From: an uncultured Clostridium sp.
GTDB lineage: Bacteria > Bacillota > Clostridia > Lachnospirales > Lachnospiraceae
Length of the DNA: 5,322 bases
Direction of reading: 5' to 3'
Assembly (NCBI GenBank): GCA_902464345.1
Contig: CABQJA010000161.1
Coordinates: 1 to 5,322 of the forward strand
Shown here: piece after piece, positions 1-5,322 of the stretch
How the letters are laid out: each line of letters begins with the position of its first letter
Position numbering within the stretch: position 1 is the stretch's first letter
Program-made: the position numbers and the translations under genes
Notes under the pieces: generated by a model
The model's input: only the letters and a program-made list of their open reading frames with translations
Database searches by the model: none
What the model was told of the DNA's origin: nothing

Positions 1-1
1 A

Positions 2-7
2 TATGAT
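2..7 (+). promoter_or_regulatory. Possible -10 hexamer (TATGAT) of the nrtR-pncB transcript
   Basis: TATGAT matches the sigma-A -10 consensus TATAAT at five of six positions. It would place a transcription start near position 14, giving a leader of about 40 bases before the TTG start at 57. The matching -35 element would lie to the left of the window and cannot be seen, so this is only a suggestion. Confidence 0.3.
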
Positions 8-38
8 ATTCTGACAAAAAGTATCAAACTACTACTTT
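4..38. promoter_or_regulatory. Candidate operator: inverted repeats before the NrtR-like gene
   Basis: Two overlapping inverted repeats are visible. TGATA at 4-8 pairs with TATCA at 22-26 across 13 bases, and AAAGTA at 18-23 pairs with TACTTT at 33-38 across 9 bases. Both lie over or just after the possible -10 at 2-7, where a repressor could block transcription. NrtR regulators are known to bind roughly 20-bp palindromes upstream of NAD genes and often of their own gene. I do not know the motif of this lineage and saw no clear second copy before pncB, so the assignment is speculative. Confidence 0.25.
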
Positions 39-42
39 ATGG

Positions 43-50
43 AAAGAGGA
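43..50 (+). promoter_or_regulatory. Shine-Dalgarno sequence that favours the TTG start at 57
   Basis: AAAGAGGA ends six bases before the in-frame TTG at 57-59, a normal spacing. The upstream in-frame ATG at 39-41 lies before this sequence and is preceded only by a pyrimidine-rich stretch with no Shine-Dalgarno match. The site therefore argues for the TTG start. Confidence 0.55.
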
Positions 51-56
51 ATACAA

Positions 57-839
57 TTGGAAGAAATAAAAAAAGAATGCCCTTCCATAACGGTTGATAT
101 TCTGGTTTTTGCAGTGAATGAGAAGCTGGATGCGTTAAAACTTCTTCTGATTCGCAGAAAGAATCATCCATATATGCACAACTGGGCATTGCCCGGTGGA
201 TTTGTGGAGATAAACGAATCATTAGATGAGGCGGCCAGACGGGAGCTGCAGGAAGAGACCGGAATGCAGGATATTTATATGGAGCAGCTGTATACATTCG
301 GAGAGGTACACAGAGATCCGAGAACAAGAGTGATTTCTGTTGCCTATATGGCACTGGTTCAGCAGCAGGCAGTGGAGGTTCACGCCGGAGATAATGCGAT
401 GGATGCGGAGTGGTTTACTGTCAGACAGAAGGAGACTCAGGTGCTTCTGGAAGGAGAGCAGGGAGACCGGTTATCATATCAGATTTCCCGGATTCCAATG
501 AGCATCGGCGGCGTTTCCAGTGTGCAGGAGCTGGCACATAAGGGAGCAGATGCCGGGATTGCATTCGATCATGAACAGGCGATTCAGATGGGGTTATACA
601 GATTGCGGAATAAGGCAGAGTATACCAATGTCCTGTTCGGACTGATGCCGGAGGAATTTACGCTACCGGAGCTGCAACGATTATATGAAACTGTTTTAGG
701 AAAACCGTTATATAAGGCAAATTTTCGCCGGAAGATCAGTGCTTATGTGGAGGCAACCGGAGCGAAGAAGGTACAGGAGGGGACGAAACGAAGTCCGGAA
801 TTATACCGGTTCCGGCAGGCGGAGCCGACAGGCGGCTGA
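57..839 (+). CDS. nrtR: NrtR-type Nudix regulator of NAD metabolism with C-terminal winged helix
   Basis: This cytoplasmic protein of 260 residues joins a Nudix fold to a DNA-binding domain. The Nudix box is complete at about residues 48-70 (numbered from TTG 57): G-x5-E-x7-REL-QEE-TGM, with the metal-binding glutamates at 63, 66 and 67. The Nudix part ends near GDNAMDAEWF (111-120). A segment of about 45 residues follows, longer than in compact NrtR proteins, and then FDHEQ (170-174). Residues 194-252 match the NrtR winged helix, with MPEEFTLPELQRLYE, LGKPL, NFRRKI and a terminal ELYRF. NrtR proteins bind ADP-ribose and repress NAD synthesis and salvage genes; pncB directly downstream fits this. 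The intact catalytic motif means it might also hydrolyse ADP-ribose or a related substrate, or be mainly an enzyme. The ATG at 39 would add six residues but lacks a Shine-Dalgarno sequence. Confidence 0.82.
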   Translation: MEEIKKECPSITVDILVFAVNEKLDALKLLLIRRKNHPYMHNWALPGGFVEINESLDEAARRELQEETGMQDIYMEQLYTFGEVHRDPRTRVISVAYMALVQQQAVEVHAGDNAMDAEWFTVRQKETQVLLEGEQGDRLSYQISRIPMSIGGVSSVQELAHKGADAGIAFDHEQAIQMGLYRLRNKAEYTNVLFGLMPEEFTLPELQRLYETVLGKPLYKANFRRKISAYVEATGAKKVQEGTKRSPELYRFRQAEPTGG

Positions 840-908
840 GAACAGGATAGTCAATAGTAAAAAGAATAATATTAGAGATAGAAAGAAGCACGCAAGAAGG
901 AGTATAAG

Positions 909-2375
909 ATGAAAAAAACACAGAACATGGAACGAAATCTGACAATGGTTATGGATTTTTATGAGCTAACCATGAGTAACGGCTATTTCCTGGACAAGGA
1001 TAAGGATGTCCGGGTCGCATTTGATGTATTTTACAGAAAGAATCCGGATAATGGAGGATTTGCAATCTTTACCGGACTGGAACAGGTAGTAGAGTATGTG
1101 CAGAACCTGCATTTTGAGGAGGAAGATATTGCATATCTGCGGAGCCGGAATCTGTTTGCGGAGGAATTCTTAGAGTATCTGGCAGATTTTAAGTTTACCG
1201 GTGATATTTATGCATTCCCGGAAGGAACTATCATGTATCCGAACGAGCCGTGTCTGACAGTTGTGGCACCGCTGATCGATGCACAGCTGGTCGAGACTGC
1301 GATATTACTGCAGATCAATCATCAGTCACTGATCGCCACAAAGACCAGAAGAATCGTATATGCTGCCGGAGATCGGGACGTATCGGATTTTGGTGCCAGA
1401 CGGGCACATAATATGGATGCTGCCGTTTATGGTGCGAGAGCCGCTTATATCGGAGGCGCCAACAGCACAGCAACTGTATTGGCTGGGCAGATGTTTGGAA
1501 TCCCGATCAGCGGAACTATGGCACACAGCTTTGTCATGTTCTACCGGGATGAGTTTGAAGCATTTAAGAAATATGCGGAGACCTATCCGGATGCCACGGT
1601 ACTCTTAGTTGACACATATGACGTTCTGCGAAGCGGTATTCCGAATGCGATCCGGGTAGCAAAAGAAGTTCTGGCACCGATGGGAAAACGGTTAAAGGGA
1701 ATCCGGATCGACAGCGGCGACCTGGCATATCTGACCAAGAAGGCCCGCAAGATGCTGGACAAGGCAGGGCTTGAGGACTGTAAGATCATTATTTCCAACA
1801 GTCTGGATGAGTTTACGATCACTTCTATTCTGGGACAGGGTGGCTGTGTGGACAGCTTTGGTGTCGGAGAGCGTCTGATCACAGCAAAGTCAGAACCGGT
1901 ATTTGGTGCGGTATATAAGATTTCTGCAGTGGAGGAGAAGCCGGGAGAATTTGTGCCACGGATTAAGATATCCGAGAATGTGGAGAAAATCACGAATCCG
2001 GGACGTAAGAAGGTATACCGGATCATCGATGAGGAAGGAAGAGCGATTGCGGATATGATCGCCAAGGCGGATGAAGTAGTAGATATGAGCCGGCCATTCC
2101 GTTATGTGGATCCGACCAAGCCATGGAAGAACCGGTACTTCGAGAACTGCCGGGCAATCGAACTGCAGAAGCAGATTATCCGGAACGGTGAGCTGGTATA
2201 TGATATGCCGACACTGGATGAGATTGCTGCATATGTCAAGCGGCAGTTGTCAGAGGAGATCTGGGAAGAGGAGCAGCGGTTTGAATATCCGCATCTGCAT
2301 TATCTGGATATGACACCGGATTATTATGAGATGAAGATGCAGTTATTGAATGATTTGAGCATGAAAGAGGTATAA
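909..2375 (+). CDS. pncB: Nicotinate phosphoribosyltransferase (NAD salvage)
   Basis: This cytoplasmic enzyme joins nicotinate and PRPP to give nicotinate mononucleotide, helped by ATP hydrolysis, and is the entry step of the Preiss-Handler route to NAD. Its 488 residues are a usual length for the bacterial family. Family motifs seen in order are YELTMSNGY (18-26), YPNEPCLTV near 115, DFGARRAH (160-167), GARAAYIGG near 175, GTMAHSFVM containing His206 (the position of the histidine phosphorylated in characterised members), VDTYDVLRSG near 236, RIDSGDL (266-272) and GVGERL near 318. The C-terminal part has the FENCRAIELQ and DMPTLDEI stretches. AAGGAG at 897-902, six bases before the ATG, sets the start. 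The gene follows the NrtR-like gene by 69 bases with no terminator between them, so they are probably co-transcribed and controlled by NAD status. No damage is visible. Confidence 0.95.
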   Translation: MKKTQNMERNLTMVMDFYELTMSNGYFLDKDKDVRVAFDVFYRKNPDNGGFAIFTGLEQVVEYVQNLHFEEEDIAYLRSRNLFAEEFLEYLADFKFTGDIYAFPEGTIMYPNEPCLTVVAPLIDAQLVETAILLQINHQSLIATKTRRIVYAAGDRDVSDFGARRAHNMDAAVYGARAAYIGGANSTATVLAGQMFGIPISGTMAHSFVMFYRDEFEAFKKYAETYPDATVLLVDTYDVLRSGIPNAIRVAKEVLAPMGKRLKGIRIDSGDLAYLTKKARKMLDKAGLEDCKIIISNSLDEFTITSILGQGGCVDSFGVGERLITAKSEPVFGAVYKISAVEEKPGEFVPRIKISENVEKITNPGRKKVYRIIDEEGRAIADMIAKADEVVDMSRPFRYVDPTKPWKNRYFENCRAIELQKQIIRNGELVYDMPTLDEIAAYVKRQLSEEIWEEEQRFEYPHLHYLDMTPDYYEMKMQLLNDLSMKEV

Positions 2376-2391
2376 GAGCCGTTCAGAACAG

Positions 2392-2420
2392 GCACCGGGA
2401 GGTAAGTCCCGGTGCTTTTC
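2392..2420 (+). terminator. Rho-independent terminator after pncB
   Basis: GCACCGGGA (2392-2400) pairs perfectly with TCCCGGTGC (2407-2415) around a six-base loop and is followed at once by TTTT. The 9-bp GC-rich stem starts 17 bases after the pncB stop codon. It separates the NAD-salvage unit from the uracil operon, although the T run is short. Confidence 0.85.
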
Positions 2421-2453
2421 TAAATAAGACAGTCATAAATGAAAATAAATATA

Positions 2454-2480
2454 GGAATGCGGTTACAAATTCCGAAAAAT
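2454..2480. promoter_or_regulatory. Possible operator over the uraA promoter
   Basis: GGAAT (2454-2458) and ATTCC (2469-2473) form an inverted repeat with a ten-base spacer that covers the proposed -35 element. Overlapping its right arm, 2468-2480 fits the Bacillus-type PurR box as I remember it (AWWWCCGAACWWT) at 12 of 13 positions. Much of that consensus is A/T-tolerant in an A/T-rich spacer, so chance is a real possibility. A regulator binding here would interfere directly with RNA polymerase. Confidence 0.25.
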
Positions 2481-2490
2481 AGTGTATACT
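2462..2490 (+). promoter_or_regulatory. Sigma-A-like promoter of the uraA-upp operon
   Basis: GTTACA (2462-2467, four of six matches to TTGACA) and TATACT (2485-2490, five of six matches to TATAAT) are separated by exactly 17 bases. Transcription would start near 2496-2498, leaving a leader of fewer than 30 bases. That is too short for a PyrR-type attenuator or a riboswitch, so control would have to act on initiation or through the operator-like sequence here. Confidence 0.65.
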
Positions 2491-2506
2491 GTCAGATAGA
2501 AAAATG

Positions 2507-2512
2507 AGGAGG
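2507..2512 (+). promoter_or_regulatory. Shine-Dalgarno sequence of uraA with long spacing
   Basis: AGGAGG is a perfect match but ends 12 bases before the ATG at 2525, longer than the 6-7 bases used by pncB and upp here. No alternative in-frame start lies in between, and the purines GAAGGG at 2517-2522 are too close to the ATG. The protein alignment to the family supports the ATG at 2525. Confidence 0.7.
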
Positions 2513-2524
2513 TAGCGAAGGGCT

Positions 2525-3844
2525 ATGAAACAGAATACGAATGAGGCAGTTTATGATGCCAGAACCTTCGGAGTGCCGAAGATGATGATACTGGGATTCC
2601 AGCATATGTTTGCAATGTTTGGTGCTACGGTGCTGGTGCCGGCATTGACCGGACTGAGTGTTTCATCAACATTGTTATTTGCAGGCTTGGGAACATTGTT
2701 GTTCCATTTTTTGACGAAGGGAAAGGTACCGGCATTCCTCGGTTCTTCCTTCGCATATCTGGCAGGGTATGCAGCAATCGCCCCGAACGGCGAAAAGGAA
2801 CTGCTGCCGTACGCATGTGCAGGTGTTGCCTGCTCTGCATTGTTATATTTTGTTCTGGCCGGACTGATCAAAGCGTTCAGTGTAGAACGTGTTATGAAGT
2901 TCTTCCCACCGATCGTTACCGGTCCGATCATTATTGCCATTGGTCTGACCCTGTCATCATCTGCAATCTCAAACTGTTCTGCAGACTGGTTGGTAGCAAT
3001 CGTAGCAATCGTGATCGTAGTAGTATGTAATATCTGTGGCAAGGGAATGATTAAGATCATCCCGATCATTCTGGGTGTGCTTGGTTCTTATGCAGTCGGT
3101 ATCTTAAGACAGGATGTCGACTTTACCGCAGTCCGGGATGCCGCATGGATCGGACTTCCGTTCCAGGGCAGTGATACCGTATTTTCTATCTTCCAGCATC
3201 TGGATTCCGGTCTGCTGATCAATGCAATCATTACGATCATGCCGATCGCACTGGCAACCATGGTAGAACATATCGGTGATATTTGTGCAATCTCATCTAC
3301 CGTTGGTAAGAATTATATTAAGGATCCGGGACTTCACAGAACACTGCTTGGAGACGGTGCGGCGACATTCCTGGCATCCCTGTTCGGAGCACCGGCCAAC
3401 ACAACCTATGGTGAGAATACAGGTGTGTTATCTCTGACCAAGGTATTTGATCCTAGAGTCGTGCGGATCGCAGCATACCTGGCAATCATATTCTCGTTCT
3501 CACCGAAGTTTGCCGCAGTTGTCAGCTCTATGCCGACCGCAACCATCGGTGGTGTGTCTCTGGTATTATATGGTATGATCTCAGCAGTCGGTGTCAGAAA
3601 TCTGGTAGAAAATCAGGTGGATTTCTCTAAGAGCAGAAATGTTATCATTGCAGCTCTGATTCTGGTGCTTGCAATCGGTATTAAGTATGTGAATGCTGCA
3701 GGAGCGATCAGCTTTACGATCGGTGAGGTAACCATCAGCCTGACAGGTCTTGCAGTTGCGGCAGTCATTGGTATTGCATTGAACGCAGTGCTTCCGGGTA
3801 AGGACTATGTGTTTGATGCCGGAGAAGAAGTAGAAAGCTTATAG
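2525..3844 (+). CDS. uraA: Uracil permease, NCS2 (UraA) family
   Basis: This integral membrane protein of 439 residues, a usual family length, imports uracil, most likely with a proton. Strongly hydrophobic segments run through the whole chain, consistent with the 14-helix UraA fold. NCS2 hallmarks are visible: Gln26-His27 in the first helix (FQHMFAMFGATVLVP), the FFPPIVTGPIIIAIGL segment (126-141), the substrate-site glutamates Glu248 (TMVEHIGD) and Glu297 (TTYGENTGV), and the loop signature NQVDFSKSRN (363-372). Two short half-helix-like segments rich in small residues precede each glutamate motif, as in the family. It starts a two-gene operon with upp 19 bases downstream, which favours uracil over xanthine as substrate, since NCS2 also includes purine permeases. 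It has its own promoter at 2462-2490. No frame damage is seen. Confidence 0.92.
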   Translation: MKQNTNEAVYDARTFGVPKMMILGFQHMFAMFGATVLVPALTGLSVSSTLLFAGLGTLLFHFLTKGKVPAFLGSSFAYLAGYAAIAPNGEKELLPYACAGVACSALLYFVLAGLIKAFSVERVMKFFPPIVTGPIIIAIGLTLSSSAISNCSADWLVAIVAIVIVVVCNICGKGMIKIIPIILGVLGSYAVGILRQDVDFTAVRDAAWIGLPFQGSDTVFSIFQHLDSGLLINAIITIMPIALATMVEHIGDICAISSTVGKNYIKDPGLHRTLLGDGAATFLASLFGAPANTTYGENTGVLSLTKVFDPRVVRIAAYLAIIFSFSPKFAAVVSSMPTATIGGVSLVLYGMISAVGVRNLVENQVDFSKSRNVIIAALILVLAIGIKYVNAAGAISFTIGEVTISLTGLAVAAVIGIALNAVLPGKDYVFDAGEEVESL

Positions 3845-3863
3845 AATAACAGGAGGTTACAAG

Positions 3864-4493
3864 ATGGCAAATTATACTATTATGGGACATCCGCTGATCC
3901 AGCACAAGATTTCAATGATTCGTGATAAGCGGACAGGTACGAATGAATTCCGAAAGCTGGTAGAAGAAATCGCAATGCTGATGGGATATGAAGCACTGCG
4001 GGATCTGCCGACAGAAATGGTAGAGGTGGAGACTCCGATCGAGACCTGCATGACACCGATGATATCCGGTAAGAAGCTGGCGGTGGTTCCTATCCTGCGT
4101 GCGGGACTTGGTATGGTAAACGGTATTCTGGCATTGGTTCCGACTGCAAAGGTCGGACATATCGGTCTGTACCGGGATCCGGAAACGCATGAGCCGCATG
4201 AGTATTATTGCAAGCTGCCGGATCCGATCGAGCAGAGAACGATCGTAATTGTAGACCCTATGCTGGCGACCGGCGGTTCTGCTGTGGATGCAATTAATTT
4301 CGTCAAAGAGCATGGTGGAAAAAATATTAAGTTCATGTGCATTATCGCAGCACCGGAGGGCTTGAACCGGTTGATGGAAGCACATCCGGACGTACAGATC
4401 TATGTCGGACATCTGGATCGATGTCTGAATGAACAGGCATATATCTGCCCGGGACTCGGAGATGCGGGGGATCGTATTTTCGGTACCAAATAA
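3864..4493 (+). CDS. upp: Uracil phosphoribosyltransferase
   Basis: This cytoplasmic enzyme makes UMP and pyrophosphate from uracil and PRPP, the one-step pyrimidine salvage reaction. The 209 residues match the normal bacterial Upp length and are clear from end to end. Seen motifs are the HPLIQHKISMIRD N-terminus, RDLPTEMVEVETP, PILRAGLGM (76-84), GLYRDPETHEP, the PRPP-binding loop DPMLATGGS (131-139) and the C-terminal uracil-site motif GLGDAGDRIFGTK. AGGAGG at 3851-3856 lies seven bases before the ATG and fixes the start. The short 19-base gap after the uraA stop codon contains only this ribosome site, so both genes should share one message and couple uptake to trapping of the base as UMP. 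A strong hairpin terminator follows. Confidence 0.97.
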   Translation: MANYTIMGHPLIQHKISMIRDKRTGTNEFRKLVEEIAMLMGYEALRDLPTEMVEVETPIETCMTPMISGKKLAVVPILRAGLGMVNGILALVPTAKVGHIGLYRDPETHEPHEYYCKLPDPIEQRTIVIVDPMLATGGSAVDAINFVKEHGGKNIKFMCIIAAPEGLNRLMEAHPDVQIYVGHLDRCLNEQAYICPGLGDAGDRIFGTK

Positions 4494-4527
4494 AAGAAAA
4501 TATCAGACGGAGTTGTCCGGATAAATG

Positions 4528-4578
4528 AAAGACCTGAAACAGGAGGAGCAGAATGCCCCGGAATGTTTCAGGTCTTTT
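4528..4578. terminator. Composite hairpin terminator between convergent upp and response-regulator genes
   Basis: AAAGACCTGAAACA (4528-4541) pairs perfectly over 14 bp with TGTTTCAGGTCTTT (4564-4577). The right arm ends in TTTT (4575-4578), as expected for termination of uraA-upp on the plus strand. Inside the 22-base loop, GGAGCA (4545-4550) and TGCCCC (4554-4559) can form a smaller stem with one mismatch. On the minus strand the stem is followed by a broken T stretch (CATTTAT after TTT), so it may also stop the opposing gene less efficiently. The stem touches the minus-strand TAA at 4577-4579. Confidence 0.85.
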
Positions 4579-5266
4579 AGCCATGGTAATGATAAATAAT
4601 AGAAGGACGACCACCGGTAGAGTAGTCGATTTCACTGGTGATGATTTCCTTTTCAAGGAGATAATTCATGTAACGGCGGATTGTTACACGGGACAGATTG
4701 GTATCTGTAGATAAACGTTCACTGGTCAATCCTTCGCCGATATGTTCTTTCATATAGTTCATGATCAGATCCAGAGTCTTCTGCTGGAGCCCTTTACCCA
4801 ATGCTTCAGAAGTATTTAATTCTGTATTGTTCCGGCGGAGAAGCTGATCTAATTGATGCTGGGTCAGATGTTGTTCGGATGCAAGATTTTCTCTGTATTC
4901 CAGAAAAGTAGAAAGAGCCTGATTGAATCGATCATATTCATATGGTTTGATCAGATATTCAATAACGCCTAAGGATAATAACCGACGGATATGATCTGCA
5001 TCATTGGCGGCGGTGACAACGATAAGATCAATGGGATGCTTACGGTTTCTGAGTTCCTGCATAAAATCAACACCGTTCATAACCGGCATATATAAGTCCA
5101 CAATTGCCAAATCTGCTTCATGTGTTTCCAGAAAATCAAGAGCATCCTTGCCGTTTGTGAACTGTCCAACTACTTCAAGATTCGAATTCATTTGTGTATA
5201 TTTAAGATTAATTGCGGCCACCATTGGGTCGTCTTCAACAATAATTACAGAATACATATGAGCCAC
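4577..5266 (-). CDS. CitB/DcuR-type two-component response regulator
   Basis: This cytoplasmic DNA-binding regulator has 229 residues, typical of the CitB/DcuR group. An N-terminal receiver domain (about 5-121, numbered from the GTG at 5266) shows the acidic pocket E11-D12-D13, phospho-acceptor Asp57 in IVDLYMP, Thr85 in VVTAAND and Lys107-Pro108 in LIKP, so it should be phosphorylated normally. A linker of about 35 residues follows. The C-terminal domain (about 160-229) has a helix-turn-helix with TSERLSTDTNLSRVTIRRYM and the wing motif TGGRPSIIY usual in this family. Relatives work with CitA/DcuS kinases sensing citrate or C4-dicarboxylates, but no kinase or transporter is in the window, so the signal is unknown. 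AGGGAG at 5272-5277 lies five bases before the GTG at 5266. An ATG at 5257 (226 residues) is the main alternative, and a GTG at 5272 overlaps the Shine-Dalgarno sequence. Confidence 0.9.
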   Translation of the reverse strand: MAHMYSVIIVEDDPMVAAINLKYTQMNSNLEVVGQFTNGKDALDFLETHEADLAIVDLYMPVMNGVDFMQELRNRKHPIDLIVVTAANDADHIRRLLSLGVIEYLIKPYEYDRFNQALSTFLEYRENLASEQHLTQHQLDQLLRRNNTELNTSEALGKGLQQKTLDLIMNYMKEHIGEGLTSERLSTDTNLSRVTIRRYMNYLLEKEIITSEIDYSTGGRPSIIYHYHG

Positions 5267-5271
5267 GTTCA

Positions 5272-5277
5272 CTCCCT
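5272..5277 (-). promoter_or_regulatory. Shine-Dalgarno sequence of the response-regulator gene
   Basis: On the minus strand AGGGAG lies five bases before GTG 5266-5264 and 14 bases before ATG 5257-5255. The furthest in-frame GTG, at 5272-5270, shares its first G with this sequence and so is an unlikely start. The position favours GTG 5266. Confidence 0.55.
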
Positions 5278-5290
5278 AAATATAGTTTAT

Positions 5291-5304
5291 TGAAGTATAT
5301 TTCA
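5291..5304. promoter_or_regulatory. Imperfect palindrome upstream of the response-regulator gene
   Basis: TGAAGTATATTTCA equals its own reverse complement at 12 of 14 positions. It lies about 25 bases before the likely GTG start. On the minus strand it contains TATACT, which could also serve as a -10 element, though I found no good -35 at the proper distance. It could be an autoregulatory operator, or a chance match in an A/T-rich leader. Confidence 0.3.
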
Positions 5305-5322
5305 TACCTTGTAACATAATAC

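Noticed and set aside
867..874. Palindrome TAATATTA between nrtR and pncB as a promoter or operator
   Set aside because: It is a short A/T palindrome with no -35 at proper spacing and no likeness to the repeats before nrtR; co-transcription is simpler.
1583..2065. Open frame of 160 codons on the minus strand within pncB
   Set aside because: It lies wholly antisense to a clearly conserved gene, shows no recognisable motif, and its composition follows from the codon pattern of the real gene.
2993..3010. Tandem 9-bp repeat GTAGCAATC
   Set aside because: It encodes the repeated VAI of a membrane helix in uraA and is explained by codon reuse rather than by a repeat element.
2551..3069. Open frame of 172 codons on the minus strand within uraA
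   Set aside because: It mirrors the transmembrane codons of the permease on the other strand, has no ribosome site that I could identify, and resembles no known family.
3912..4412. Open frame of 166 codons on the minus strand within upp
   Set aside because: It is a shadow of a gene whose product is certain; the protein is rich in His, Cys and Arg in a way typical of antisense frames.
4508..4519. Small inverted repeat CGGA-GTTG-TCCG after upp
   Set aside because: A 4-bp stem without a T run is too weak to count as a terminator beside the much stronger hairpin at 4528-4578.
1..5322. A novel defence, mobile or multi-gene system
   Set aside because: All five genes belong to familiar families and the gaps contain only promoter, ribosome-site and terminator signals; I saw no integrase, transposase, repeat array or unknown gene.

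Overview
The window reads as ordinary chromosomal DNA of a Gram-positive anaerobe, most likely a gut Clostridia of the Lachnospiraceae type. The grounds are purine-rich Shine-Dalgarno sequences (AAGGAG, AGGAGG), moderate GC with many GGA/CCG/CGG codons, a uracil permease-upp pair, and a CitB-type response regulator. The taxonomic placement is inference from protein and DNA style, not a database match. Five protein-coding genes fill almost all of it, and no gap reaches 300 bases.

Left part (1-2420): an NAD-salvage unit. A Nudix protein with a C-terminal winged helix (NrtR type) is followed after about 69 bases by nicotinate phosphoribosyltransferase (pncB). The pair ends at a 9-bp GC-rich hairpin with a T run. 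NrtR proteins sense ADP-ribose and control NAD biosynthesis genes, so the first gene probably regulates the second. A TATGAT -10-like hexamer and two short inverted repeats lie at the extreme left edge and could be its promoter and operator. The first gene has an upstream ATG with no Shine-Dalgarno sequence and an in-frame TTG with a good one.

Middle part (2454-4578): a uracil-salvage operon with its own sigma-A-like promoter. The UraA-type permease brings uracil in, and Upp, 19 bases downstream, converts it with PRPP to UMP. A strong 14-bp hairpin with a T run ends this operon and also lies at the 3' end of the convergent gene.

Right part (4577-5322): on the minus strand, a CitB/DcuR-type response regulator with an intact receiver domain and a C-terminal helix-turn-helix. 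Its partner histidine kinase is not in the window. A 14-bp imperfect palindrome lies just upstream of its start.

Both salvage units consume PRPP and return a base to the nucleotide pool. I found no mobile element, tRNA/rRNA, CRISPR array, riboswitch or clear sign of a new multi-gene system. The points worth a second look are regulatory: the NrtR-like protein with a complete Nudix catalytic motif and an extra middle segment, candidate operators, start-codon choices and the composite terminator.
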